64,000 nucleotides of DNA from positions 1,116,001 through 1,180,000 of the forward strand of contig NZ_CP042819.1 of NCBI RefSeq assembly GCF_008065155.1, read 5' to 3'. A model generated the notes under the pieces. The model saw only the letters and a list, made by a program, of their open reading frames with translations, was not told where the DNA came from and did no database searches. This DNA comes from Octadecabacter sp. SW4. Lineage in GTDB: Bacteria > Pseudomonadota > Alphaproteobacteria > Rhodobacterales > Rhodobacteraceae. The position numbers and the translations under genes were made by a program. Of this stretch, positions 1-8,335 are shown piece by piece (position 1 is the first letter of the stretch; the number at the start of each line of letters is the position of its first letter).

Positions 1-382
1 CAAGAACGTGCGCTTTGCGATCCACCCCGTTGCGGGGCGTTTGCCCGGTCACATGAACGTGCTGCTGGCCGAAGCCAAGGTGCCCTATGACATCGTCATG
101 GAAATGGACGAAATCAACGCTGATTTCCCCGACACCGACGTGGCTATCGTGATCGGGTCCAACGACATCGTGAACCCTGCCGCACAGGATGATCCCAACA
201 GCCCCATCGCCGGAATGCCGGTGCTGGAATGTTGGAAAGCCAAGCAGGTGTTCGTGTCCAAACGCGGGCAGGGCACCGGCTATTCCGGCATCGAAAACCC
301 GCTGTTCTTTAAGGAAAACACGCGGATGTTCTATGGCGATGCCAAGGCGAGTTTGGACAAGCTGCTGCCGATGATTGACTAG
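1..382 (+). CDS. pntB: NAD(P) transhydrogenase subunit beta, C-terminal part (5' cut by window)
   Basis: This is the last ~127 residues of the beta subunit of the proton-translocating NAD(P)+ transhydrogenase, which couples hydride transfer between NADH and NADP+ to proton movement across the inner membrane. The visible part is the NADP(H)-binding domain [23 protein letters not shown], then the acidic [13 protein letters not shown] stretch, [18 protein letters not shown] and [20 protein letters not shown], all typical of PntB. The frame is open from base 2, so the start lies outside the window. The stop codon overlaps the 3' end of the convergent pseudouridine synthase gene by 4 bp. Confidence 0.95.
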   Translation, partial: KNVRFAIHPVAGRLPGHMNVLLAEAKVPYDIVMEMDEINADFPDTDVAIVIGSNDIVNPAAQDDPNSPIAGMPVLECWKAKQVFVSKRGQGTGYSGIENPLFFKENTRMFYGDAKASLDKLLPMID

Positions 383-933
383 GGTGGGTTTTCACCCACC
401 TTACGCCAGTCCCCGGGGCCTAACCCCTCCAGTGACCAATCGCCAATCCGCCAGCGCACCAACCGCAGGCAGGGAAATCCAATGGCGGCGCACATGCGCC
501 GCACCTGACGGTTGCGCCCTTCGCGGATGGTGATTTCCAGCCAGGTATCGGGCACGGATTTGCGAAATCGCACAGGTGGGTCGCGCGCCCAAAGGGTGGG
601 TGGGGCGATCAGGCGGGCCTTGGCGGGGCGGGTCGGACCGTCTTTGAGGGTCATACCGCTGCGCAGCGGCGCCAGGGTGTCCTCATCAGGCGCGCCTTCG
701 ACCTGCACCAGATAGGTCTTCGCCATTTTGTGTCTGGGATCAGCGATACGCGCCTGTTCGCGCCCGTCATCTGTCAGCACCAACAGGCCTTCGCTGTCGC
801 GATCCAGCCGCCCCGCCGGGTAAACACCGGATGGCAGCCCGAACCCCGACAGGGTAGGGCGCTGCGTCGGGCTGCCTGTGTCGGTGAACTGGCACAGCAC
901 GCCAAAGGGTTTGTTGAACAGGATCGTGGCCAT
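379..933 (-). CDS. rluE: RsuA/RluE-family rRNA pseudouridine synthase
   Basis: This 184-residue protein is predicted to isomerise a uridine in 23S rRNA to pseudouridine; the short, S4-less form fits RluE (U2457 in E. coli). It opens with [15 protein letters not shown] and carries the catalytic-Asp motif [18 protein letters not shown], then KTYLVQVEG and [18 protein letters not shown], in the usual family order. The start was placed at the ATG complementary to 931-933; reading back to 1026 adds a Pro/Arg-rich stretch unlike the family. It converges on pntB with a 4-bp overlap. The choice of RluE over another RsuA-type enzyme rests on length and lack of an S4 domain. Confidence 0.85.
   Translation of the reverse strand: MATILFNKPFGVLCQFTDTGSPTQRPTLSGFGLPSGVYPAGRLDRDSEGLLVLTDDGREQARIADPRHKMAKTYLVQVEGAPDEDTLAPLRSGMTLKDGPTRPAKARLIAPPTLWARDPPVRFRKSVPDTWLEITIREGRNRQVRRMCAAIGFPCLRLVRWRIGDWSLEGLGPGDWRKVGENPP
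383..400. terminator. Hairpin at pntB end, inside the rluE-like coding end
   Basis: GGTGGGT (383-389) and ACCCACC (394-400) form a 7-bp stem with a 4-base loop right after the pntB stop. It lies inside the last codons of the convergent pseudouridine synthase gene, so one sequence serves as a stop structure and as coding sequence. There is no long T run, so strength is uncertain. Confidence 0.5.
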
Positions 934-994
934 GATCTGCAAATAGCGGGGTCTGCATGATATTGGCAAGACATACGCCTGCGGCGGGCAGGGT

Positions 995-1059
995 GGGGGC
1001 CTTGCCCCCTCTTGGCGTGCCGCCAATTCACCCCCGCAGGTATTTGCGGCTAGATGAAA
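995..1059 (+). repeat. Intergenic hairpin-plus-tail repeat, copy A
   Basis: GGGGGC (995-1000) pairs with GCCCCC (1004-1009). After a spacer comes a tail with CCCCCGCAGG (1031-1040) and AGATGAAA (1052-1059). The same order of hairpin, CCCCCGCAG and AGATGAA, with nearly the same tail spacing, recurs at 58925-58976. This suggests a dispersed extragenic element. Confidence 0.6.
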
Positions 1060-1099
1060 CGGGTGCGGGGATTATTTTCAAACGGGGTGAATTTTTTTC

Positions 1100-1128
1100 T
1101 TGCACGACTCGCGCTTTGGTCCGATATG
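1100..1128 (+). promoter_or_regulatory. Candidate promoter for ornithine decarboxylase
   Basis: TTGCAC (1100-1105) and GATATG (1123-1128) are separated by 17 bp, close to sigma-70-type spacing. This would give a leader of roughly 115 bases before the ATG. It is a pattern match only. Confidence 0.35.
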
Positions 1129-1215
1129 CGCCCTACAGACGCCAACGCACGCGCCTCTGGCCTCGGTCCTAGATGTGTTTATGCAGCGACGGTAACGTCT
1201 CCTTTTGGAAGTGAG

Positions 1216-1231
1216 CGGTCATATATGGCCG
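1216..1231 (+). promoter_or_regulatory. Stem-loop before the ornithine decarboxylase ribosome binding site
   Basis: CGGTCA (1216-1221) can pair with TGGCCG (1226-1231), with one G-U pair, around a TATA loop. It sits about ten bases before the GGAG of the decarboxylase, so it could affect translation initiation. Confidence 0.3.
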
Positions 1232-1250
1232 GGTCTTATTGGAGATGACC

Positions 1251-2423
1251 ATGACACTGCAGTTTGCTGACGCCCTGGCGTCCGTTTCCGTTCCTGTTCC
1301 TTCGCGTCTTGAGGCATTCGCCGCGACTGTTGTGGTTGATCGCCCAACCCTGTTGATCGACGCGTCCCGCGTGGCGTTACAGTATCGCGCGTTGAAGGCC
1401 GGTCTGGGCCACGCCGACATCCACTATGCCGTCAAGGCAAACCCGACCCGCGAGATCATTTCGACCCTTGTGTCCCTGGGCAGCCATTTCGATGCAGCCT
1501 CGCGCGGCGAGATCGAGCTGTGCCTGTCGCTGGGGGCCCACCCCGCGCACATCAGCTTTGGCAACACCGTGAAACGCGCCGGCGATATCGCATTCGCCCA
1601 TGCCGCAGGGATTGACCTGTTCGCCGCCGACGCCGAGGCCGAGTTGGACAAGATCGCCGCCAACGCCCCCGGCGCGCAGGTTTACATCCGCCTGATCGTC
1701 GAGACCTCCGAGGCCGACTGGCCCCTGTCACGCAAATTCGGCTGTGATCGCGACATGGCGCTGGCCCTGCTGGATCATGCCCGCACGATTGGGTTGCGCC
1801 CGGTGGGTTTCTCGTTCCACGTTGGCTCGCAGACGCGCAAGTCATCCATGTGGGGCGTGACCCTGGATGTGATGGCGGGGATCTGGCACGCCGCGATTGC
1901 GGCCGGTCACGATCTGACAGTCCTGAACATCGGCGGTGGGTTTCCTGCCTTTTATGGCGAAGCAATCGAGGCCCCGACAGCCTATGCCGCCGGTGTGATG
2001 GCGCAGGTCGATGCGCGCTTTGGCAAGGTTGCCCGCGTCATGGCCGAACCCGGCCGCGGACTGGTTGCCGAAGCCGGATTGATCGTGGCTGAATGCCTGC
2101 TGGTCAGTCGCAAGTCGGCCCGTGACATGCACCGCTGGGTCTATCTGGATATCGGCCGCTTTTCCGGCCTTGCCGAAACCGAGGGCGAGGCGATCCGCTA
2201 TGAATTCATTACGTCCCGTGATGGCGATGCAACCGGCCCCTGCATCATGGCAGGCCCGTCCTGCGACAGTGCCGATGTGCTTTACGAAAAGCGCCCTGTG
2301 ATGTTGCCGCTGTCATTGCAGGCCGGTGATCGGGTGCTGATCCGCAATACCGGTGCCTATACCAGCGCGTATTCTTCGGTTGGATTCAACGGCTTCCCGC
2401 CGTTGGATGTCATGGTCATCTGA
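1251..2423 (+). CDS. Ornithine/lysine decarboxylase, fold-type III PLP enzyme
   Basis: This 390-residue enzyme is predicted to decarboxylate ornithine to putrescine, the entry to polyamine synthesis. The PLP lysine is in YAVKANP (Lys62). GFSFHVGSQ, the glycine loop NIGGGFPA, the phosphate-contacting AEPGRGLV and the catalytic-cysteine motif GPSCDSADVL (Cys338) all appear in family order. The Cys-Asp pair and the length favour ornithine or lysine over diaminopimelate as substrate. The ATG at 1251 was chosen because GGAG at 1241-1244 sits six bases before it; the ATG at 1245 and a TTG at 1239 are too close to that site. Substrate preference between ornithine and lysine cannot be read from sequence alone. 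Confidence 0.9.
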   Translation: MTLQFADALASVSVPVPSRLEAFAATVVVDRPTLLIDASRVALQYRALKAGLGHADIHYAVKANPTREIISTLVSLGSHFDAASRGEIELCLSLGAHPAHISFGNTVKRAGDIAFAHAAGIDLFAADAEAELDKIAANAPGAQVYIRLIVETSEADWPLSRKFGCDRDMALALLDHARTIGLRPVGFSFHVGSQTRKSSMWGVTLDVMAGIWHAAIAAGHDLTVLNIGGGFPAFYGEAIEAPTAYAAGVMAQVDARFGKVARVMAEPGRGLVAEAGLIVAECLLVSRKSARDMHRWVYLDIGRFSGLAETEGEAIRYEFITSRDGDATGPCIMAGPSCDSADVLYEKRPVMLPLSLQAGDRVLIRNTGAYTSAYSSVGFNGFPPLDVMVI

Positions 2424-2429
2424 CAAAAG

Positions 2430-2458
2430 GCGGCGCGCGGTATACAATCGTGTGCCGC
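2430..2458 (+). terminator. Hairpin after the decarboxylase gene
   Basis: GCGGCGCGCG (2430-2439) can pair with CGTGTGCCGC (2449-2458), including two G-U pairs. It starts seven bases after the stop codon. There is no clear T run, so it may be a weak terminator or a 3' stabiliser. Confidence 0.4.
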
Positions 2459-2524
2459 TAACCCTTTGTGCGCGAAAGGTTTTTCTGGTTTACAGGTCGC
2501 GCTTTTCAGCTAGGGTGGCGTGAC

Positions 2525-3817
2525 ATGACAGGACGCCCGATGCCGATTGCCGACCACCCTTTGCGCTACCTTTTGGCCAATGAACTGCACGCCCGCCCGT
2601 TCCCGACGGTCGCGGCACCCAGCCGCGCCGCCTATCTGGCGATCAAGCCTGCGCAAAACGGCGCGGGGCGTGATCGCGCCCTTGATCGTGCGCATCTGCT
2701 GGCATTGCTGGATCGCTATGGCGCGGCCCATCCGCAGCCTGATGCCACGCATTATTCCGGCCAATTGGGCAAGCATTTCCTGAAATGGGAAAGCCACACC
2801 GAATTCGTGACCTACACCCTGTTTGGCGAGGGGAACGGCGACCGCCCTTTCGATGCCGCAACCTTTGGCGTTTTTCCGGCGGATTGGCTTGATGCGGCGC
2901 CCGGTGTGCGCATCACCTCGGCCCTGATCCACATCGAGCGTGAAAGCGACGACGCCGTGATCACCGACAAGGTGCGCGATTGGTTCGTACCCGAAAGCCT
3001 GGCGATTTCGCGTGTTCTTGAAGACCAACTGGTTATCGCGGGGGATTTCCGGATTGATCCCGCGGGCCACATGCGCTTCGCCGTCTTTGCCCGTGACGGG
3101 GCGGGGGACCGCCGCGTGGGCCGTGTGGTGCAGCGTATCTGCGAGATTGAAACCTACAAGGCCATGTCGATGTTGGGGCTGGCGCGGGCGCGCGATCTGG
3201 GGGGGCGACTGGGTGAAATGGACAATCGTCTGACCGCCCTGGTCGGTGATATGTCGGGCACACCGTCCCGCCCCGAGGACACGTTGACAGACCTTCTGCG
3301 CATCGCCGCAGAGCTGGAAAGCATCGTCCATAATTCAAGCTTTCGCTTTACCGCAACGGGGGCTTACGAATCCATCGTCAATCAGCGTATCGCCGTGCTG
3401 CGCGAAGAACGCTTTATGGGGCGTCAGACATTCGCCGAATTCATGATGCGCCGCTTTGATCCGGCCATGCGCACGGTGGCGTCAACGCAGGCCCGCCTGC
3501 AAGCCATGTCGGACCGCGCCCTGCGTGCGGGCGATCTGTTGCGCACGCGGGTCGATGTCGAACGCTCGGCGCAAAGTCAGGCGCTGCTGGCGTCAATGGA
3601 CCGGCGCGCCGATATGCAGTTGCGCCTGCAAACCACCGTCGAAGGGCTGAGCGTGGTCGCGATCAGCTATTATGGCGTGAACCTCGTGGCCTATATGATC
3701 TATCCGCTGGCCACGTCTTTGGACCTGTCCAAGGGATTGCTGACGGCGCTGATCACCCCGCTTGTGATTGCAGCCGTCTGGTGGGGCGTGCGGCGTATTC
3801 GCAAGGCGATGCATTAG
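2525..3817 (+). CDS. DUF3422 family membrane-anchored protein
   Basis: A 430-residue protein recognised by the DUF3422 N-terminus HPLRYLLANELHARPFP. The body is soluble and helical, with a charged coiled-coil-like part around residues 260-380. Two hydrophobic segments near the C-terminus (around VVAISYYGVNLVAYMIYPLA and LLTALITPLVIAAVWWGV) should anchor it in the inner membrane, with a short basic tail. The function of the family is not known to me. The ATG at 2525 follows AGGGTGG; the ATG at 2540 (MPIADHP) is a reasonable alternative. The long upstream extension to 2468 does not look like the family. Confidence 0.8.
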   Translation: MTGRPMPIADHPLRYLLANELHARPFPTVAAPSRAAYLAIKPAQNGAGRDRALDRAHLLALLDRYGAAHPQPDATHYSGQLGKHFLKWESHTEFVTYTLFGEGNGDRPFDAATFGVFPADWLDAAPGVRITSALIHIERESDDAVITDKVRDWFVPESLAISRVLEDQLVIAGDFRIDPAGHMRFAVFARDGAGDRRVGRVVQRICEIETYKAMSMLGLARARDLGGRLGEMDNRLTALVGDMSGTPSRPEDTLTDLLRIAAELESIVHNSSFRFTATGAYESIVNQRIAVLREERFMGRQTFAEFMMRRFDPAMRTVASTQARLQAMSDRALRAGDLLRTRVDVERSAQSQALLASMDRRADMQLRLQTTVEGLSVVAISYYGVNLVAYMIYPLATSLDLSKGLLTALITPLVIAAVWWGVRRIRKAMH

Positions 3818-3891
3818 GCTTGTCCAAAGGACTTGTGTCACGGCAAGCAAACATATTTCATCGCCCCGATCTGTAAAATCAAGGAACTGTT

Positions 3892-5160
3892 ATGGCACAG
3901 GAAAAGCCGACCAAAATCGTATCCATGCGCGCCGTGGACCTTGGATATGTAGGGTTGGAGCTTAAGACCTACCGTGCGGGGCCCGCTCAATTCGAAATCG
4001 TCGGCCAAGCACTCGACATAAATGTTGCACCAAAGTCATATGATCTTTTTGGGTACCCCAAGCCGGAAATCTGCATGACAATTGATGCGGATCAGTACCA
4101 GCGCTCGTTTCTGGGTACTCGCCACACGATCCCTGAATGGCTATTGGTGCGCGATGTCTGGGCGAGTATCGGCGAGTTTGGCGTCTTGCGAATCCTTACG
4201 GCGTTTGAACTCGCACCGGACGCACCCGTCGCAACGATGGACGACCTGATTTCGCTGTCCCATATTGTCGGTCAGACCTCACCAAACGATGTGTTGTTGT
4301 ATCGCGCCGTTGCTTGCTGGCTCGAGGCGAATGTGTCCTACCAATCCGGCCCGCTTTGGCCGCTTAACCTGGTTCCATCGCCGCAAGATGACGCCAATCT
4401 GAATGAATGGACTCAGCACCAATCCCTGATGTGCGAGGAAATGGCATGGCGTAGTACCCATATCCTTGATGATACAAATCGATGGGCGAGCCTTGTTTCG
4501 GGCAAACAGGCCAAGACTTGTGGATTCAACCATTACGCTGATGATCAGCTTGCCCGTGTGTCGGTAAGCAAACTGCAGCCTTTGAACGCAATATACCTCT
4601 GGGACACGCCGAACCGGACGATGGACCAAATTTATGACGCTCTCATGGTATTTAGTTTGCCGCAGGTTCAACGCACGATGCTCGAATTCGATCGCCAAAA
4701 CGCGGCAAGCCTTGCACTGCGGACCTCAAATTTTGGGACGCCTGCGCTCGCAAGCGGGGAGGTGCTGAAATACATATCGGAAACAGGAGTGTATCTGGCG
4801 CGTGTGCCGAGATACCGGTCTTTCTTTCCCAATGATGTAAAAGAATGGTTCGACGCGAACATGGTATACTATCGCGTTGACGAGGAAACGTCAGGACTAC
4901 AGCGCGACATCGCGAACCTGCGCACCGCCCAAAGCGCACGAAATGAAAGGCGCTCCAGTCGCTTCAACCGCTCCGTTACTTTTATTGGACTTTTGTTCAC
5001 GAGCTTGTCATTTATTTCGACCGTGACGGCCGTCTCGCAGTTTTATTACGGCGATTCCAGCGCGCTTGACCCATTCGAAAAGACCATGCTCTTGGGGTTG
5101 AGTCTGTCCTTTGGTTTGATAGCGTTGCTTTGGCTCTTTTTGTCGACCCGGCGTCGTTAG
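3892..5160 (+). CDS. Uncharacterised protein with two C-terminal membrane helices, AT-richer than neighbours
   Basis: I do not recognise this 422-residue protein. About 360 soluble residues have no motif I can name. Then comes a charged stretch (LQRDIANLRTAQSARNERRS) and two membrane helices split by a short loop (around VTFIGLLFTSLSFISTVTAV and MLLGLSLSFGLIALLWLFL), ending in a basic tail. The late pair of helices after a charged helix recalls CorA-like topology, but no GMN motif is present. Base use differs from the neighbours: 26 of the 60 bases at 4021-4080 are G or C by my count, in an otherwise GC-rich window. AAGGA precedes the ATG at good spacing. A transferred gene is plausible. Confidence 0.75.
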   Translation: MAQEKPTKIVSMRAVDLGYVGLELKTYRAGPAQFEIVGQALDINVAPKSYDLFGYPKPEICMTIDADQYQRSFLGTRHTIPEWLLVRDVWASIGEFGVLRILTAFELAPDAPVATMDDLISLSHIVGQTSPNDVLLYRAVACWLEANVSYQSGPLWPLNLVPSPQDDANLNEWTQHQSLMCEEMAWRSTHILDDTNRWASLVSGKQAKTCGFNHYADDQLARVSVSKLQPLNAIYLWDTPNRTMDQIYDALMVFSLPQVQRTMLEFDRQNAASLALRTSNFGTPALASGEVLKYISETGVYLARVPRYRSFFPNDVKEWFDANMVYYRVDEETSGLQRDIANLRTAQSARNERRSSRFNRSVTFIGLLFTSLSFISTVTAVSQFYYGDSSALDPFEKTMLLGLSLSFGLIALLWLFLSTRRR

Positions 5161-5168
5161 GCGGGCTT

Positions 5169-6518
5169 ATGTGCATACCCTTTCCGATCTCTGAAAGCAG
5201 CCCCGTTGAACACGCAGCGAAACTGCCTGCCACAGCTGACCTTGTGGTGATCGGTGGCGGTGTGATTGGGGTCATGACCGCGTGGTTTGCGGCACAAAAA
5301 GGGCTGCGCGCTGTTGTGCTGGAGAAGGGCCGCGTGGCGGGCGAACAATCCAGCCGCAACTGGGGCTGGATCCGTCAACAGGGGCGCGATCCGGCGGAAC
5401 TGCCGGTGATGATCGAGGCCAATCAGCACTGGCGCGCGCTTGACCCGCAGGTGCAGGCCGAAATCGGGTTGCGCCAGACCGGCACGCTCTATCTGGCGAA
5501 AGACGCCGCTGAAATGGACCGGTTCGCGGCATGGATGCCTCATGCCCGCGCCCAAGATCTGGACACCGTTTTGTTGACCAGCGCGCAGGTCGCCGCGAAA
5601 ATTCCTGACGCCGCGCACAGCTGGGCGGGCGCGATGTGGACCGCCAGCGATATGCGCGCCGAACCTTGGGTCGCAGTGCCGGCCTTGGCGCGTGCGGCGG
5701 CCCGCGCCGGGGTGCAGATCGTGGAAAACTGCGCCGCGCGCGGGCTGGACAGGGCGGCGGGCCGGGTCGGCGGTGTCGTCACCGAGCGGGGCACGATTTC
5801 TTGCGACAGGGTCGTGCTGGCGGGTGGAGCGTGGTCCTCGCTGTTTTTGCGTCGCCACGGGATCAACATTCCGCAGCTTTCCGTGCGCGCGACCGTGGCC
5901 GCGACGGAACCCCTGGCACAGGTCTATGACGGCGGCGCGGTCGATCACCGCTTTGCCTTTCGCCGCCGCGAAGACGGCGGCTATTCTCTTGCCCCCGAGG
6001 GTTTTCACGAGATGTTCGTCGGCCCGGATGCCTTTCGCGCCCTGCGCCGCTACCTGCCGCAAATCTGGGCCGATCCAATGGGCACCGCCTATCGCCCCGC
6101 CGCGCCGCGCGGATACCCTGATGCCTGGGGCACGGCGCGCACATGGGCCGACACGGATGCGACCCCATTTGAGAGAATGCGCGTGCTGAATCCCGCCCCG
6201 AACGCGCGCAAGGTCGCCCAATTGGCGCGCCTGTTCGCGCAGACATTCCCCGATGCGGGTGCGGTCACAATTAAATCGGCATGGGCGGGGATGATCGATT
6301 CAATGCCCGATATGGTGCCTGTCGTGGATCGCGCCGATGCCATTCCCGGGCTGATCATTGCCACGGGCATGTGCGGCCACGGTTTTGGTATTGGCCCCGG
6401 GTTTGGCCGCGTGCTGGCCGATATGGTCGCGGGCGATGATCTGGGGCATGACATGCGCCGTTTTCGCCTGTCGCGGTTTTCGGACGGATCGAAACTGGAA
6501 ACCGGACCCAACCTCTGA
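5169..6518 (+). CDS. FAD-dependent oxidoreductase of the DAO family
   Basis: A 449-residue flavoprotein predicted to oxidise an amino acid or related amine. The N-terminal ADP-binding fold is clear (DLVVIGGGVIGVMTAWFAAQ, then VVLEKG). It is followed by SSRNWGWIRQQGRDP, a signature of D-amino-acid dehydrogenase-like members, and a C-terminal FAD-contact region IPGLIIATGMCGHGFGIGPG. The start at 5169 was chosen over an upstream alternative at 5130 that would overlap the previous gene. It sits 57 bp before an M20 amidohydrolase on the same strand; the pair could release and oxidise N-acylated or D-amino acids, but that is inference. Confidence 0.85.
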   Translation: MCIPFPISESSPVEHAAKLPATADLVVIGGGVIGVMTAWFAAQKGLRAVVLEKGRVAGEQSSRNWGWIRQQGRDPAELPVMIEANQHWRALDPQVQAEIGLRQTGTLYLAKDAAEMDRFAAWMPHARAQDLDTVLLTSAQVAAKIPDAAHSWAGAMWTASDMRAEPWVAVPALARAAARAGVQIVENCAARGLDRAAGRVGGVVTERGTISCDRVVLAGGAWSSLFLRRHGINIPQLSVRATVAATEPLAQVYDGGAVDHRFAFRRREDGGYSLAPEGFHEMFVGPDAFRALRRYLPQIWADPMGTAYRPAAPRGYPDAWGTARTWADTDATPFERMRVLNPAPNARKVAQLARLFAQTFPDAGAVTIKSAWAGMIDSMPDMVPVVDRADAIPGLIIATGMCGHGFGIGPGFGRVLADMVAGDDLGHDMRRFRLSRFSDGSKLETGPNL

Positions 6519-6575
6519 CACTTGTGGCGGGGGCGGCAATGGGACAGGATCATGCCAATTAACCGGAGGCCCCAG

Positions 6576-7736
6576 ATGCCCGTCAAGAACCGCTTTGCCG
6601 AACTGCTGCCCGACATCGCCGCGTGGCGCCGCGACCTGCACGAGCACCCCGAAATCCTGTTCGACACCCACCGCACAAGCGCCATTGTCGCCGAAAAACT
6701 GCGCGCCTTTGGCTGTGACGAGATCGTCACCGGGATCGGCCGCACGGGTGTCTGTGGCGTGATCAAGGGGAAAAGCAATAAATCGAGCAAGGTCATAGGC
6801 TTGCGCGCCGACATGGATGCGCTTCCCATCCACGAGGCCACGGGGCTGGATTATGCCAGCAAGGTTGACGGGGCGATGCATGCCTGCGGCCATGACGGGC
6901 ATACCTCAATGTTGCTGGGGGCTGCGAAATATTTGTGTGAAACCAGGCAGTTCGATGGCACAGTTATTGTGATATTTCAACCTGCCGAAGAGGGCGGCGG
7001 CGGTGGCAAGGAGATGTGCGATGATGGCATGATGGCGCGTTTCGGCATCGCGGAGGTCTACGGCATGCACAACTGGCCCGGCGTGCCGCTTGGGCAGTTT
7101 GCAATCCGGCCGGGGCCGTTCTTTGCCGCCGCCGATCAGTTTGACATCGCGATCGAGGGCAAGGGCGGCCATGCAGCCAAGCCTCATGAGGCGATTGATA
7201 CAACGGTCGTCGCCGCGCAGACCGTTGTCGCGCTGCAAACCATCGCCAGCCGCAACGCCGATCCGGTGAAACAACTGGTCGTATCGGTGACTTCGTTCGA
7301 GACCGACACCAAAGCCCACAACGTCATCCCCCAGCGGGTGCATCTGCGCGGCACGGTGCGCACGCTCGATAGCGACATACAGGACATGGCCGAACGCCGC
7401 GTCCAGGAAATAGCGACCCTCACGGCGCAAGCTTTCGGCGCGCGCGCACGTGTTGATTACCGCCGTGGCTATCCGGTCATGGTCAACGCCGAAGAACAGA
7501 CCGCGTTTGCCGCCGAGGTGGCGCGCAGCGTGTCGGGCCAGTGCGATGATGCCCCTCTGGTCATGGGTGGCGAGGATTTTGCATTCATGGCGCAGGAACG
7601 CCCCGGTGCCTATATTCTGGTTGGCAACGGTGACAGCGCCCCAATCCACCACCCCGAATACAACTTCAACGATGATGCGATCCCCGCAGGCTGTAGCTGG
7701 TGGGTCGGCATCGCCGAACAACGGATGCCTTTGTGA
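6576..7736 (+). CDS. M20 family amidohydrolase (hippurate / N-acyl-amino-acid hydrolase type)
   Basis: A 386-residue metal-dependent amidase expected to cleave an acyl group from an N-acylated amino acid. It shows RRDLHEHPE, LRADMDALPI, the metal site MHACGHDGHTSMLLGAA, the catalytic-base motif IFQPAEEGGGG, YGMHNWPG, and the late metal motif VMGGEDFAFM. A GGAGG six bases before the ATG at 6576 decides the start. Length and motifs fit the AmhX/HipO group. The next gene starts within its stop codon (TGATG), so the two are probably translated together. Confidence 0.9.
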   Translation: MPVKNRFAELLPDIAAWRRDLHEHPEILFDTHRTSAIVAEKLRAFGCDEIVTGIGRTGVCGVIKGKSNKSSKVIGLRADMDALPIHEATGLDYASKVDGAMHACGHDGHTSMLLGAAKYLCETRQFDGTVIVIFQPAEEGGGGGKEMCDDGMMARFGIAEVYGMHNWPGVPLGQFAIRPGPFFAAADQFDIAIEGKGGHAAKPHEAIDTTVVAAQTVVALQTIASRNADPVKQLVVSVTSFETDTKAHNVIPQRVHLRGTVRTLDSDIQDMAERRVQEIATLTAQAFGARARVDYRRGYPVMVNAEEQTAFAAEVARSVSGQCDDAPLVMGGEDFAFMAQERPGAYILVGNGDSAPIHHPEYNFNDDAIPAGCSWWVGIAEQRMPL

Positions 7737-8332
7737 TGTGGGAAGATCGTTATCGCCAGCAGGACGACTATTTGTTTGGCACCGAACCTGCCGGATTTCT
7801 GGTGGAAAATCCGTGGGTTGCGTCTGATTGTGGCACTGCCCTCTGTGTCGCGGACGGCGAGGGGCGCAATGCGGTTCACCTGGCCCGCCTTGGGCTCGCC
7901 GTCACATCCTTTGACTTGTCGCAGACGGCTGTGGCGCGGGCGCGTGATTTGGCCACGCAGCATGGTGTGACGCTGGCGACATCGGTTTCGGACTGGGCCG
8001 CATGGGACTGGTCGCGCCAATTTGATCTTGTGGTGGGTATCTTTATCCAGTTTGCCGATCCGGCCGTGCGCGTGCAGCAATTTGCAGATATGCGCGCGGC
8101 CACGCGCGCAGGCGGGCGCATCGCTCTGCACGGCTATCGCCCCGAACAAGTCGCGCTGGGCACGGGCGGCCCGCCGCATGCAGCAAATATGTATACCGAC
8201 GCCCTGCTGCGCGATGCCTTTGCCGGTTGGCGGATTGACAGGCTCGCCAGCTATGAACGCGACGTCCAGGAAGGGCGCGGCCACAGCGGTAAATCCGCCC
8301 TGATTGATCTCGTGGCGACAAAACCGGGCTAG
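7736..8332 (+). CDS. Class I SAM-dependent methyltransferase (TehB-like)
   Basis: A 198-residue methyltransferase that starts MWEDRYRQQDDYLFGTEPAG, the opening seen in TehB/thiopurine-like small methyltransferases. The SAM-binding motif I is degenerate (TALCVADGEGRNAVHLARLG), followed by the acidic VTSFDLSQTAV and a DLVVGIFIQF motif. Its ATG overlaps the upstream amidohydrolase stop. It converges on moaA with a 3-bp gap. Substrate is unknown; detoxification of a small molecule is the usual guess for this group. Confidence 0.8.
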   Translation: MWEDRYRQQDDYLFGTEPAGFLVENPWVASDCGTALCVADGEGRNAVHLARLGLAVTSFDLSQTAVARARDLATQHGVTLATSVSDWAAWDWSRQFDLVVGIFIQFADPAVRVQQFADMRAATRAGGRIALHGYRPEQVALGTGGPPHAANMYTDALLRDAFAGWRIDRLASYERDVQEGRGHSGKSALIDLVATKPG

Positions 8333-8335
8333 CGG

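Larger units (their letters stand above)
934..1250. other. Intergenic region between rluE-like and ornithine decarboxylase genes
   Basis: This 317-bp region lies between divergently transcribed genes. It holds one copy of a hairpin-plus-tail repeat (995-1059), a candidate promoter (1100-1128) and a small stem-loop just before the decarboxylase ribosome binding site (1216-1231). Short reading frames here have no recognisable protein features. Confidence 0.6.

Noticed and set aside
4652..4939. Antitoxin or partner gene hidden opposite the AT-rich orphan
   Set aside because: Opposite-strand frames inside the orphan have no start signal or protein character, so no toxin-antitoxin pair can be supported.
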